Shown: positions 1 to 11,640 of the stretch, piece by piece
Layout: every line of letters begins with the position of its first letter
Position numbering within the stretch: position 1 is the first letter of the stretch
Assembly: GCA_013368315.1 (NCBI GenBank)
Contig: JAACJM010000105.1
Span: 62,001 to 126,000 of the forward strand
Reading direction: 5' to 3'
DNA from: Tetrapyrgos nigripes
Lineage: Eukaryota > Basidiomycota > Agaricomycetes > Agaricales > Campanellaceae
Length of the DNA: 64,000 bases
Program-made: the position numbers and the translations under genes
Notes under the pieces: model-generated
The model's database searches: none
What the model saw: only the letters and a program-made list of their open reading frames with translations
Told to the model about the DNA's origin: nothing

Positions 1-2731
1 CCGTTCTTCGTTATCAGCTTGATTCCTGGTCCCAACAACGCAGCAATATCCTCCATCATATCCGGTTCTGGTTCTACAGAGGTAATTGGGCTGACACTCC
101 CAAACCCAGTTCCAGAGGATTGTTGGGATCTGGAACTTGAAGATGACAATGCTGGTGGAGACAACGCGGGTGGAGAAGTCGCATTGAAGTTCTCCAGCTT
201 CAGGGTATAATCGCTCGAAGCCCGCCTATGTCCATGTCCAAAGCCGCCTTTCAACGGCCTTGACAAGGGATTCGGCACGGAAGCCTCTTCTGGAGACATG
301 ATAGGAGACGGAGAAGATGTTCTCGGGACGACAATACCCGCGGGTGAAGAAGTCGCATCGAAATTCTCCAACTTCAGGGTATAATCGCTCGAAGCCCGCC
401 TATGTCCTTGTCCAAAGCCGCCTTTCAACGGCCTTGACGAGGGATTCGACACGGAAGCCTCTTCTGGAGACATGATAGGAGACGGAGAAGATGTTCTCGG
501 GACGACAATACCCGAGAGTGAAGAAGTCGCGTCGAAATTCTCCAACTTCAGGGTATAATCGCTCGAAGCCCGCCTATGTCCATGTCCAAAGCCGCCTTTC
601 AACGGCCTTGACGAGGGATTCGACACGGAAGCCTCTTCTGGAGACATGATAGGAGACGGGGAAGATGTTCTCGGGATGACGATAACATCACTAAATTTGC
701 CACTAGTCTTAACATTCATAGAGGTGGATTCGGATGGTGACGTTGACCCTATCCTTGTTTGCGCAGCACGAGTTAACCGTTCAGTGAGATTATCCCTCTT
801 TTTTCCATTCTCTTGCCCACCCTGACCGCTGCTTGAGCTTGTTTGTGTCGTCATAACACTCATTGTATCTGTATCCCTTCGGACCAGTGTTTTACCCCCA
901 CTGGGCGTCTGCGGTGACGACTTGTTGCTAGGCGTGGTGGGTAATGTCTTATTCTCATGTTTTGGGGAAGAAGGAGGCGAGATGAAGCGAATGGGAGGGG
1001 CAGTTGACGTGACCGATGCCAAAGGAGAAGTCGTGTTGGACGTAGAAGAACCGACACCAGAAAGAAGTGTATTTCCACCCGTAAAACCAGCTTGAGATTT
1101 GGCACCGATTTCTGGAGCACGTTTTGCTGGTCCTGTAAGGGTATTGATGTCGATCAGTGGTTTAGGACGTGAAGGTAACGAGTGGTTGGATCCTTGAGAC
1201 ATAGCTGAACCCGGTCTACGAGGAGCGACAAGGGTAGCCAAAGGTGCATCATCTTCCGAGTCCGAGTCTAAGCGTTGAGCAACTGGTTCGGGACCCTTCT
1301 TGCCTACATTGGAAGACGAATTTGCACGACCGTTGGGGCCTAATATATCCACATTAGGCACTAAGAAGACAGGGAAGAATGTCATTACGCACCCAGGTTC
1401 ATTTCACTATTCGCAGCGACCAAGACACTAGCCCTCTGGGCAGTTGCAGTAGGTGTTAATGCACTAGTCGACAGACTCGCCCTTGGTCGCAGACCGCCCG
1501 AATAAATATTTGAATTCGACTGGGGAGAAGGGGTCTGTCTGGGAGCGCCATCGCCACGCGTGGAATGTTGTGCAGAGGATGGCGTTAATGATGTGCCATG
1601 TCCCAATTCAGATTGCGTCGCACGACCACGGCTCTTCCCACCTGCCTGGCTTGATTTCAAAGTGCGTCTACGGCCGAGCCTCTCGTCATCTTCGGACCCT
1701 TCCTCGGAAGAATCTTCTTCGTCCGAGTCAGACGTCAAGCCCATAGCGAGAGAGCTTCGTCTGTTCCGATTTGTGGGTGATATCCCTGGTCTTGAGCGAG
1801 TCTGAGGTGATTCACCAAGACTGTTCTGCGACAATGGTAAGGAAGTTAGACCATGAGGACTATGTGATCGAAGGGAAGGTACCGGTGATCCAGCAGCGCT
1901 TCTTCTCGCCTGAGCCTCGCGAAAAGCCGCGACCGATATTCGCTGCCCGGAGTCAGAACCAACACTTCCGTTCCGAGGTCGGGCCACGGCTGAAGGAACG
2001 GCTGGAGGAATGAGTGAGCTGGAAGAAGAGTTGTACTGAAGTTCAGTAGAGGATGGGTGAATATGACGGAAGGATTTCAGATTGAAGGAATCCTCGTTGG
2101 AAGCGGTAGGAGAGAGGACGTCATAGGAATTAGATTGTTTGGAGGTGGCCTTGGAGGTAGTCGGAGGTTGAGATTTTGCTGACCATGGAAATATGGCTGG
2201 TCTTTTCTTTGAAGATTGAGGTGGCACCGTTGACATGACCTTCGAGAACTTTTCGTCCGGTAAAGAACGTGTGGATAAAGCACCATCCTGAGCCGCAAAC
2301 ACGGCAGAACGAGAAGGTGGTGGACCCAGTCTTCTGACGTCGGACACATCAGTGTCTGAAGCCACACTGGTAAGCTTCCCTCCCGAAAAACCAGGTCGTG
2401 GTGGTCTAAAGTAATCCTGCTCGTCATATGTAGACCCCGTAGTCGAACCAGCTGCTGAGCTTTTCTTTCTACCAAAGCCGAGCCTGAGTTTGGAAGAAGA
2501 CGCTGCTAGGTTCGGATATACACTTCTGATGGGACCGCCATTATCAGGATGAAGAGTATTGCGACCATTTGGGCTGGATGGAAGTGTGCTGTCTGCTTTG
2601 ACATATTCTGATGTAGGAGACGATAGCTGCGAGTCGCCTTCCGATCTCTGGCTGGTAAGACTGTTTGAGCGGGGTGGATCGTCGTCGTTAGAGCGTGGTT
2701 TTTTCCTGAATATCCCCCCGAGCAGCGGCAT
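1..2731 (-). CDS. Large disordered Ser/Pro-rich protein, 5' part only (runs off left edge)
   Basis: I do not recognise this protein. Exon 1 is 2731-1393 and a 53-bp intron lies at 1392-1340 (GTGCGT donor, CTAAT branch, ATATTAG acceptor). The reading frame then stays open to base 1, giving about 892 codons in the window with the C-terminus missing. The start is the ATG in MPLLGGIFRKK; a short basic N-terminus is followed by a long Ser/Pro/Thr-rich, low-complexity region with no visible domain or membrane helix. An unspliced reading would stop at 1385 inside the intron, giving a misleading 448-aa protein. Residues encoded at 683-187 form three near-identical 58-residue repeats, each carrying a TSSPSP motif and the block ASSDYTLKLENF. 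The last visible residues (MMEDIAALLGPGIKL) look more ordered, so a folded domain may begin beyond the window. The composition suggests a phosphorylated scaffold or cytoskeletal protein; this is inference. Confidence 0.75.
187..683 (-). repeat. In-frame tandem repeat, about 3 x 174 bp (58 residues)
   Basis: Units begin near 187, 361 and 535 with a spacing of exactly 174 bp. The first two are nearly identical; the third diverges after the CTCGGGATGACG segment near 675. The spacing is a multiple of three, so the coding frame of the host gene is kept. Each unit encodes a YTLKLENF segment followed by a Ser/Pro-rich stretch and a Gly/His/Arg stretch (GGFGHGHR). Confidence 0.9.
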
Positions 2732-5200
2732 CTACAATAGCAAGGGCGCCAGTCAAAGTGACTTCATAAAGATAGTGGCACATCTTGAGCTTTAATATTA
2801 GCAGAGATAAGGAGCACGACGCACCAAACGGGGACCAAAAGGCCTTGAGGACGGCCACGACGGCGAGGAAGAGAAAGAAGAGTGTCAAGTACAAGAGAGC
2901 TTGAATCTTCAGCAGCCGCTTGCACGTGTCAGGGTCTTGGCTCAAAACGGAAGGTGCTCAGCTCCATACTTTAGTCCCTTGACTACCAAACCAAACTGAT
3001 GTTTTTCTACTCTGTTTCGTCTTCTACAGCCACTTTTACTCATCATGGGCCACAGGGCAAATTTTCTACAATATCCTCCCTCAAATTTCCTAGCTGGAGG
3101 CTCTTCTGCAAGATTTTTCACCACTGTTTTTGGTTCCGGGCATCATCGCATGGCCACCGACTGAAGGTAGCCGCAGCGCTCTGGTCATGATGTGCATCTA
3201 TTCCATGCACCTCTTCACTGCCAACACCATCGCTACTATTTCATTCACTGCAGACATCGCCAAAATGCTACGTATGCAGCACCAGCAAACGCTCGCGCTC
3301 AAGTTACAAAAGTTGACTGGTGACCTGGACCTTGATGACCTCAGTATGACCTCATCACACGAGGTATAGTATTTCCATTTTGGCCACTACACTCTTGTCT
3401 CGTTCTGCAAACTACATAGTAGATCAAAACTATACATAGCGGTCATGTCAGGGGAAACCTTGTCTCTTCTCGGTGGCTGAAGAAGCTTGGAGCGATTCCG
3501 AAGTTAATTTTTCGCCTGTCCCAGTCTCAGTCTACAAGGCGTCAAACTAACAAATGCACAGTGGCACAGCCATGACATATGTACGCTAACCCTTTTGATC
3601 CGACGGAGGCCGCAGCTTCAATCAAGCACAGGGGTCGAGCTCGTCCACAATACTTTCCTTCAAAAAGATGGGTCTGCGCATTCTGAACTCAAAGACTGAG
3701 CACCCAATTCTCTGTCAAAGTTATAGCTACTAAAGTCGTCTTCTTCGTCACCGAGTAAAGCAAATCATCCGCCTTCTCCACACCAGGCCCCAAATCACTT
3801 TACCTTCCCCAACCGCTGATGGCCATCTCTATCACGCTCTTCACAATTACCGCGGTTGTGATGTATCTCTGTCAAATTCTACTGAAGACTTGATAACATA
3901 CCGACAGATCTCTAGAGCGCCTGCCAGTGCAATATACTTAATTACCGCTAACCTACGCTCTCTCGCCGCCCATGTTTCTCCTAACTGCGCCCTGTGACCC
4001 CTATATCACTCAACTCTCTCATCAACGCCATCCGCCACAACATCACATCTGCGTCTGTCTGCACGGTCGAGACCCTACTTTCCATCACCTACGCTGGAGA
4101 ACGGTCGCAGTTGCATAAATAGCTGATGGACACATTGGCAAGTTCCAATGCCCGCTCAGTCGGCGACGACAGTACAAATGATGACCGTTGACCATGAAAT
4201 CCGTGTCGGCCTCCAGAGCGACCGACCTTCGGATTATCATCTGCCGCCTCAATTGTGGTAAGTCTCGACCCTCAGAATTTTTAAAACGATGTAGTTGGAC
4301 AGTACTAATTATCACCTTGAAGCCCGTATCATTGCGCAGGCGGCGTCAAGCGCGACCTTGACATATCTCCTCCTACCTCGAATGACATAATACTCCGCTA
4401 AAAACTTTTCTTTTCTTAACATCCGCGGCCCCGGTTCTGACTTGGACAGTCCGGCAGCCGTGGCCAGCTTACCAGTGCTTTGACCAGTACAGGGAATAAT
4501 CACCTACGTTACCTTGGTGCCCAGGTCGATATCATTCATTCTTCCTGCCACTAGCATTCACCTCAAGTCTGGGTCTACTTCTACTTCTACAACTAGTACT
4601 TCTACGGAGTCACGGTATCCGACTGTGAATCTTATTCGGTTCTCAGTTTTCGTCCACTAACCAGTGTGCAATGTGAAATTCTCACTTGGCCTGAGAGTAG
4701 CCGTTCTCGGGCATTCACCTGACTTAACTTCTCCCGCAGTGCACCTGGAGTGCTGGGCCGTCTCTGTTCGTTTGTACACGGGTTCCTACCCCTCCTAGTA
4801 CTAGTACTATAACATTCAACCCTTCCTCGAGATTCTCTAACCATCGTATCGAGCTGAAAAACTAACCCTCACTTGTTCTCAACGTAACTGATTTATTTAT
4901 TTACATGGAAGTACGCTCCAGCGGTTCGTCACGTCCCTGTCACGTCCCTTTTGCCTATATACGGTATATAGAACCCTACAAAGGGAGTAAAGTGAGTATT
5001 CTGTGTGTGTCTCGGTCATCTCGGAGTCTTTCCTGGCGGCAACATTTCTGAGGCGTCATGGTCAAATTTTCGTAGAATTGCCGAGCAGTAAACCTGACCG
5101 TTTTGTTTCATCTGGGAGCAAGTGGGCGCAAGATCGGAAGGCTTACCGATAGCAATAATATTGCCAGAGCCACTAATGCGCGTCTGTTAGTCTTTCTTGT
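2732..5200. other. Gene-poor stretch, no supported gene
   Basis: The first few hundred bases are probably the promoter and 5' UTR of the gene starting at 2731. A short open frame at 2945-2688 (-) looks hydrophobic but overlaps that gene's start in another frame. Short open frames at 2999-3190 and 3130-3369 (+) lack splice-linked partners or recognisable motifs. From 3.4 to 5.2 kb stops are frequent in all frames and no family motif is visible. Confidence 0.5.
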
Positions 5201-5211
5201 CCATATCACTC

Positions 5212-5760
5212 CCGGTGCTTTGGGGAACGTTGAACCCTGATCAGACTGGCTAACTACATATTACACTTGAAATTTTGCCAAGGCCACTAAAGGATACATC
5301 TGTCCTGTTTATACTTACCTCGGTACTTTGGAGCGTTGAAAATTGAATCTTGACTGGTCTAGCCAGCTATTCAGCTATTCCACTTGAGCATACGCGATGG
5401 GGATGTGGATGGGGATTCGGATAAGGCACGACGTCGGCAATACAATTCACTTGTAATCCTCTTAAGTGTCTAGACTCTTGACTAGTAGCTGGTCACTCGT
5501 ACTACTAAAATGGAAAGTTGAAGGTCCTACATGCCTTAACAATGACATGAGTCTTGACTTCAATCTAATTTTCTCAACGTTAACGACTCCCGGAGCCGAC
5601 TCCGTGCTAGAAGGGCTGATTCTCAGAGTCTAGTCGTACTAAAATAAACACTTGAAGGTCCTACACACTCTGACATGAGTCCTAGATCTGCTTTCTCAAC
5701 ATTTCCCGGAGCCGTTGGGTTAGGAGGGTCAGATTCCGCGCTACTAGTATGTCACGCTAT
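5212..5760. repeat. Decayed short tandem duplications
   Basis: Two pairs of imperfect direct repeats are visible. One is a block around 5212-5275 (CGGTGCTTTGGGGAACGTTG) against 5320-5390 (CGGTACTTTGGAGCGTTGAA). The other is a block around 5503-5620 against 5636-5760, sharing GAAGGTCCTACA, ACATGAGTC and TTTCTCAAC followed by CCCGGAGCCG. They look like old, mutated duplications in non-coding DNA. Confidence 0.6.
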
Positions 5761-6130
5761 GTCAAATGGAAAGTTGAAAACAAGGGCAGGATTCAAACGA
5801 CTGGCCGTGAGATTAATACATGAGCTGGCTCTGCGCATGAGCACACTTCTGCAGTGCATCAGGTGCTACGTATCCAAGATTAGAAACCAGAACGGAAAAG
5901 GCTCGATCCTGCACGTCCAGTTGTGGCGTTCTTCAAATCTCGTTTGCACGAACGTGGGCAGAAATACTGGATTTGTGAGCCTTTCAAGTTATGGCGAGCG
6001 TCGAAGACAAACAGCAGATAACAGTTTTTTAGTTTCTAAAACATCACCTTATCTGCGGACCTCTTGAAAATTTCGGTGGGATCTTAGAATCCAGCACCAG
6101 GTACTTATTATGACTAGTAGTTCACCTTTT

Positions 6131-6640
6131 TTGTTCTTTTGCTTCGGCTTGAACCTCCACCGATGACCCTTCCCTTGCTCTTCTGGTCTATTTTCAATTC
6201 ACCAATCGGATAACTAGACTCCGAGTCTTAGTGATACGCTACGTAGGTCCGAGCTGAGTGTTCTGGATCAACTCCAATATGTATGCATCATCTCTATCAA
6301 TCACTCACAACTTTTAGCATACGCGTACGTAGCAGCAGGGCCGTGCGACCCGGTAACATTGACTGCTTTGGTTCAAGATGTTAGTCACTTTCGCTTCGAC
6401 TTTCACCTCCAACGATGATACCCTTCGTATGTATATCCCGTACGATCCGGTACTAGTTTGTTTCAGCCCGCCAATCGGAAACTACTCGACTTTTAGTTCT
6501 GTGTAGGTCCGGAATAAGTAGTATTCTAGTAGCTCGATTGCCACTTGCATCATCTCTAGCATCACCCAGTTACATTTTTCAGCATACTATGTATGTAGGC
6601 GCATCGTGTTGACCCGGGAACATTGACTGTTTCAGATCAA
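6131..6640. repeat. Decayed tandem repeat of about 255 bp, two copies
   Basis: Copy one (about 6131-6387) and copy two (about 6388-6640) share an ordered series of blocks: TTTGCTTCGGCTTGAACCTCC against TTTCGCTTCGACTTTCACCTCC, then CCAATCGGA, GTAGGTCCG, GCATCATCTCTA, TTAGCATAC against TCAGCATAC, and AACATTGACTG. Many substitutions and small indels separate them, so the duplication is old. No open frame is shared. Confidence 0.7.
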
Positions 6641-7247
6641 GATACTCTGGATTTTCCAGGGTCCTTATGCTTTCATTCGTATCACCGCCGTCAGCTACCG
6701 ATCGCGCGAGGTGATCATTTAGGTCCCACAAGTTATGGGCGAAGTATCTAACCAACATTCGAATCAATAACAACTGAGCGATTGACCAACAACAGATCTA
6801 TTTGCCCGTCGTTTTGGCAGTCTTGAGAGCTTGGGCCCCCCATAGGCCTTCTATCGAGCCCCTATTCGCGCTGGTAATAGTTATTTCATGTGCAGCTGTT
6901 TCTATTTACAACAACAATCTATTCCGCTTGACAGCTCTGAGAGTCTAGATCCCAAGACGTGATGATTAAGGATGATTACTGCCATTGCGCTATATCAGGG
7001 AAGGTAGCTGCATGACACACTGCATTTTATTTCTCGGAATCTTCGCCACACAACCCGAGCTCGCGATCGGGAATCGGAGTCCGGGCTTAAATTTTAAAGC
7101 CGTACGTACATAGCCATCATCCACTGCTATCAAAACGGCCTTTATTGGAGCAGGGGCCGAAAGGCTCTACCCTGCTCAGCATTCCCGCGAAGTTCTATCA
7201 AAAAAGCACGGGCGCAGCCAGTCAAACTTGATCCCCAGTAGGGATCT
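6641..7247. other. Non-coding stretch
   Basis: I see no gene, tRNA or clear repeat here. Short open frames are scattered and not linked by splice sites. Confidence 0.5.
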
Positions 7248-7815
7248 ACTACGCTTTTTTCTGCTTTTTGGTAAAATATAAAGCGTGGTAAATCGCTCAA
7301 ATGTATAATCCGTTACCTGCGATTCAATACGATTTCCTATCCAAAAGAGTAGTGGGCATGAAGAGGATGCCTAAGTGGGCCTACAAGAGACGGTTAACAA
7401 AGCGAATGACAAGGGCGAGTGAATAGACTTATAACCCGGGATAGGTCGAAGAGCAGGAATCTGAACCAAAGGCGACGTAATCAGAAGTCGCATAGCGTGT
7501 GGGTGTGGGACGATACGCACTTGGCAACATCCCTTCGCAGTCCATAAGCGCCTTCGATGTGTCCTTCGAATGTTGAGACAGGGCTGAGATGAGAAGCACG
7601 CCGTACCGTTTTGGTGTGATAGTGGCTGTGACTGGTAGAAAAGGAGGGAGGGAGGTGGAACGACGCCTCGTTGAGCGATCCAGAGAGATGGTGATGGGTT
7701 GAAGAAAACCGTCATGCGTCTGTGGTCGCCGGAATTGCCGAGCACTTGAGGGCAGTCCCAAGTTGACTTAAAAAGAGTTTTTGGGGTCAACCCCAATATA
7801 ACAAAAAGCGTAGTG
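7248..7815. mobile_element. Possible small inverted-repeat (MITE-like) element
   Basis: A 12-bp sequence ACTACGCTTTTT at the left end is mirrored by AAAAAGCGTAGT at the right end, 568 bp apart. The interior contains an open frame (7796-7371, -) that resembles no transposase I know. I cannot find a convincing target-site duplication, so this may be chance. Confidence 0.25.
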
Positions 7816-9947
7816 CTCTAGTAGCTATTGAAAGATATCTTAGTCTAGGATATTGCACCGATCGCACCCCGAAAAGAAGCTCCGAGAATGTCCTTCACAT
7901 CGAAAAAAAAGCCCCATAAAACGGTTTATTATAAAGGACAAAATGTTTTTATGAGTATGTAAACTTCCAAACTTCCTTCTGGGCTTGATCTTTGACGATT
8001 CACACCATGCACACATGGAGAGACATAGCTAGACATAGCTACGTAGCAAGAGGACTGGTAAGTAGCTGTAGACCACGTAGCTTTGGGAAATATTCAACAA
8101 ATACCAGACTTTAGAGTTGCGCCACTCAGACATCCATCTACTTCCAATCTAGGCGATCTCTCGTCAGGTACATAGTAGAATAAAGATGATGTCACGACCA
8201 GAAGAACTAACTCTATACATACATTATTGCATCTCCGTAGGTTGCTCATGCTTACGAAGCAGCCTACAGCACTGAGCAGTGTGAGTCGGGATCGAAATTC
8301 CCGCCATGACAATTATTTTCAATCTGCTTCGTACGTATAGTCTGCGGAACCATCGTTCGCGGGCAAAGGCCTCGGAGTCGGAACTTCTTACCCATACCAA
8401 CAGTCTGAACAATCGAGAGATCTCTTACTATTATTAGCTTGGTAGCTAGAAGCCCAACAATACCGACGCTTACCATCTTTGGTCTCGCTACGACGCTAGT
8501 ATCCTCGATTGAAATCTACTGCCTAGTGCATCGGCTATATTGATATTCTTTTTAGATCAGACGGACGAGTGAGCCGTGTCAAAAATGTGAGAATATCGCT
8601 GCCCAGTTGACGTTGGTTCAAGCAAGTCCATCACATTACTAAGTATGTTAAGAAAATGTGGACAAAAAATTGGAATACTCGCAGGTACCTACAGCTCCGA
8701 AGATTAACTCCAGCGACCCAGAGTCCTTTTTCTCGGACTTATGATCGTTCGCTGAGGGCGCGCGGTAGGTTGCGTAACCAAGTAGCTGTGCATCATGACG
8801 ACCGTGGCCTTCTAATCCCGAACCGTTTGATCGACGACCATTGGTTGCAGGATACGTACCGCTAGTCGTGCTCGGCAGTACATGCTGTGGCACAAACGTA
8901 TCCGCTTTGATCCTTCTTCTGCTCCATGGGATGAAATATCTCACAGCTTTGAGTGGCAGAACAGTGCGGCTTACGGCGGCCGAACCTAAAGGGACAAGTG
9001 TGGCTTCATCAGGGTTTTTGCAAGTTTTTTGGACATCGGCGGAAAAGGATCGAGACATCACAGATCCAGAACTTATAGGACTTCCGGATCAGTACCCTGA
9101 ACTTAGTGGCAAGCCTCTGGCATCCTCCGTTGAGTACCTTTAATTTGTATGTTGCCACAATAAGCTGGTAGGAAAGGGTGCCACTTGATATACTTTGTAA
9201 ATTCAGGGCTTTCAAGAGCTTGAACCTGAAATGTCCGATAGATATACTCTATGAAACATTAATCTGGAGGGTGAAGGGCTCGGATATCAATGGCGGCAAT
9301 GTCGAAGATGGAGAAATGTCCGCCGAGAACATCGCCCGGTCCGTGCTGTTGGCGCTGCATATCTATCAAGGGACTACGTAGGATATACTATGTACTTGTT
9401 TCCCGAAATGTATTGATCATCCGGTTCCATGTCGAGAATTCGATATCCGAGCCGTTACTAGGTGCAGGCTTCACAGACCGCCTCGCATTCCTGAGGACAC
9501 GGAGAACCAGAGCCTCCAACTGCCTCTCTGGTACATATGCACACGACCGGCAAATAATCAGGATAAACATCTTTATGCCAAGGCCAGGGTTCAGCTCAAG
9601 ATATACCATCGACAGGCTCGCGTTCAACCGCTAAGCACCTCCGACATAGTGACATAGCCCTTCCCCAAAATGACCAGTGCCTTGAATGGCTCTACCAGGG
9701 TTCTAGATGCATTCTTATGTTTCCAGCGTCTAACAGAGATTCCACCGTTGCTACAGATTGCTATTGAAATTTAGCAGACATCAAGATTCAAATTCTTACA
9801 GCGCTAAGGTGGAAAATGCCGATTTGACGGTCCAGAATACTTAGTGTGGCTTTGACATGTACATTCAGTCTTCTAAACAAAAATACTTTCTCAGTCTTCA
9901 AGTCAGTCGCTTGGATCGCCGGCTTAGGTGATTCAGGACGGCATGCG
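7816..9947. other. Gene-poor stretch, no supported gene
   Basis: Several overlapping open frames of 60-137 codons occur on both strands (for example 9061-8648 on the minus strand and 9290-9634 on the plus strand). None carries a recognisable domain or joins to a neighbour through plausible splice sites. It may contain decayed coding DNA, but I cannot name a source. Confidence 0.4.
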
Positions 9948-9960
9948 CGGGCATAAAAGC
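9948..9960 (+). promoter_or_regulatory. TATA-like element of the terpene synthase gene
   Basis: CATAAAAGCC lies about 50 bp before the ATG at 10005, a normal place for a core promoter in a fungal gene with a short leader. Inferred from position and sequence only. Confidence 0.4.
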
Positions 9961-10004
9961 CTGAGTGTGTCTATGCAAAGATACATCACACCTCTATAAC
10001 CGCC

Positions 10005-11120
10005 ATGGGAATCCCTACCAACACCAAGGCAAGTCAGATTCTTTCTAGTATATCCTCTCCCCATGAATCTGACTTCTCCTGTGCTTACAGCAAGACAACT
10101 TCGAAGACGTTAAGGACGTCATGCGCTCCTTCCTCGCTCGTGCAGCATTCGACTACCCCCGCCCTCCTCCCGACACCAAATTCTACGAGCTTTCGGTCAA
10201 GGAAGCCAATCGACGGGGAGTCACGACGGAAACCGAAGCAGGCAAGCTATTCCTTGGCCCGTGTCTTCTCTCGAGCGTCAGGATGACGACAACATCTTAC
10301 GCCCACGTCGAGAACAAATCAACCCAAATGCTGTTGTGCATGTTCATCGCTTGTACATTCTACATGGACGACGCAGGTCAGCATGCGAACCGTGAAGATA
10401 TCCAGAAATTCCATCAACGATTCTTTTCGGGACAGCCCCAACCCGATCCTGTACTCACTTTACTTGGTGATGTGTTGAGGGAGATGTATGGTCATTTCGG
10501 TCGTATTGAATCCAACATCATTGTTACATCGGCAGTAAACTTGTATACCTCCGTAATACTTGAATTCCTTCCTGAGGAAATGAACATCAAGGTACGTCAA
10601 TTATCCGGTTGATCGGAGATAGGTGCTTATTTTGGTATGATCTTCAACAGGCCACCGACCCCAGTTACGCAACATTTTATCGGACAATGTCGGGCGCCAC
10701 AGATGCCTTTTCGTTCTTCATCTTCCCTCCTACTCTATCTATATCAGAGTACATCCAGGCGCTGCCTGATTTGGGAATATTCATGAACCACACGAAGTAA
10801 GTCCTTTGAATCATTCTCAAAATAAATTGAATTTGCTCTAATGGAAATGCTTCATCGACAGTGACATACTGTCATTCTATAAGGAGGAGAAAGCTGGAGA
10901 TGACCTGAACTATGTATCTCTCTTGGCAACGACCAGAAAGATCACAAAGCTCCAGGCACTCCGGACCCTCGTAGACGAAGGCATTGCAGCACATGAAAGA
11001 ATTGTGCGGATTCTTGCACCAAGTAGAGAAGCTTCTGACTTTTATCAGAAATTCTGTCAGGGGTATCTGGGTTTCCATGTCTATACTGAGCGGTACAGAC
11101 TGGACGAGCTTGATCTTTGA
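10005..11120 (+). CDS. Tri5-type (trichodiene synthase-like) sesquiterpene synthase
   Basis: Class I terpene cyclase, expected to cyclise farnesyl diphosphate using Mg2+. Exons are 10005-10028, 10091-10591, 10651-10796 and 10862-11120, giving 309 aa. The aspartate-rich motif is YMDDAGQ (D101, D102), the same spacing from the N-terminus as in trichodiene synthase. The NSE triad is intact in NDILSFYKEE (N224, S228, E232) and its Asn codon is split by intron 3. The C-terminal RY pair is R301-Y302. The first intron is GC-AG (AAG|GCAAGT ... TTACAG). The protein is at the short end of the family. No intact P450, transporter or other tailoring gene lies nearby, so the gene looks solitary. Family assignment is firm from the motifs; the product skeleton cannot be predicted. 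Confidence 0.88.
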
Positions 11121-11640
11121 TTTTCACGCTCGAATCATCCCATTCCAGAGTTGGCCTGATCTCCACGGCTATAACGGACACGCTCATTTCTAGCATACGT
11201 TGTAATTTAATACGGATCTGCCAGTGGGGAGCGAGGGTAGTAATTTATTCATGCAACTCAATAGCACTACTGTGGCGATATGACATATGATCTACTAATA
11301 TCCCGAACTCAATGATAGTCTGATTGAAAATTATTGATCTTGGTCCTTCAAGTTGGAGCATCTTAGTCTCGTCCCCAGACCCATTCGGGCGAGGCCAAAC
11401 AAACAAGAAATACCAAAAACCAAACTAGACTCATTCAGAGCCCCTTCTCTGATTGGCTGAATTTGTTTGGCTTGCTTTATGTTTTGCATTGTTGAAGCGG
11501 AAGGCTTGTAGCAAAACGACACGGTTTGAAGACTTGCCAGGCCGTCCTTATACATCCTTTCGTCCCCCTTTTCCCGCCGCTCTTTTTGCTAGTCTCACTT
11601 ATTGCATCTATGACCACGTAATGCACCATTTTTAACCGCG
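11121..11640. other. Intergenic
   Basis: 3' flank of the terpene synthase gene and left flank of the helicase wreck. No gene is supported. Confidence 0.5.

Noticed and set aside
2688..2945. Hydrophobic 85-codon minus-strand frame that could be a membrane protein or an upstream exon
   Set aside because: It overlaps the start of the well-supported gene in another frame, and no splice site joins it to anything.
5675..6067. 130-codon plus-strand open frame
   Set aside because: Lies in the decayed tandem-repeat zone, with no motif, splice partner or promoter.
8648..9061. Minus-strand frame with a stretch vaguely like the region after the P450 K-helix
   Set aside because: No heme-binding cysteine motif, no ExxR, and no linked exons; similarity is too weak to name, although its position beside a terpene synthase made it tempting.
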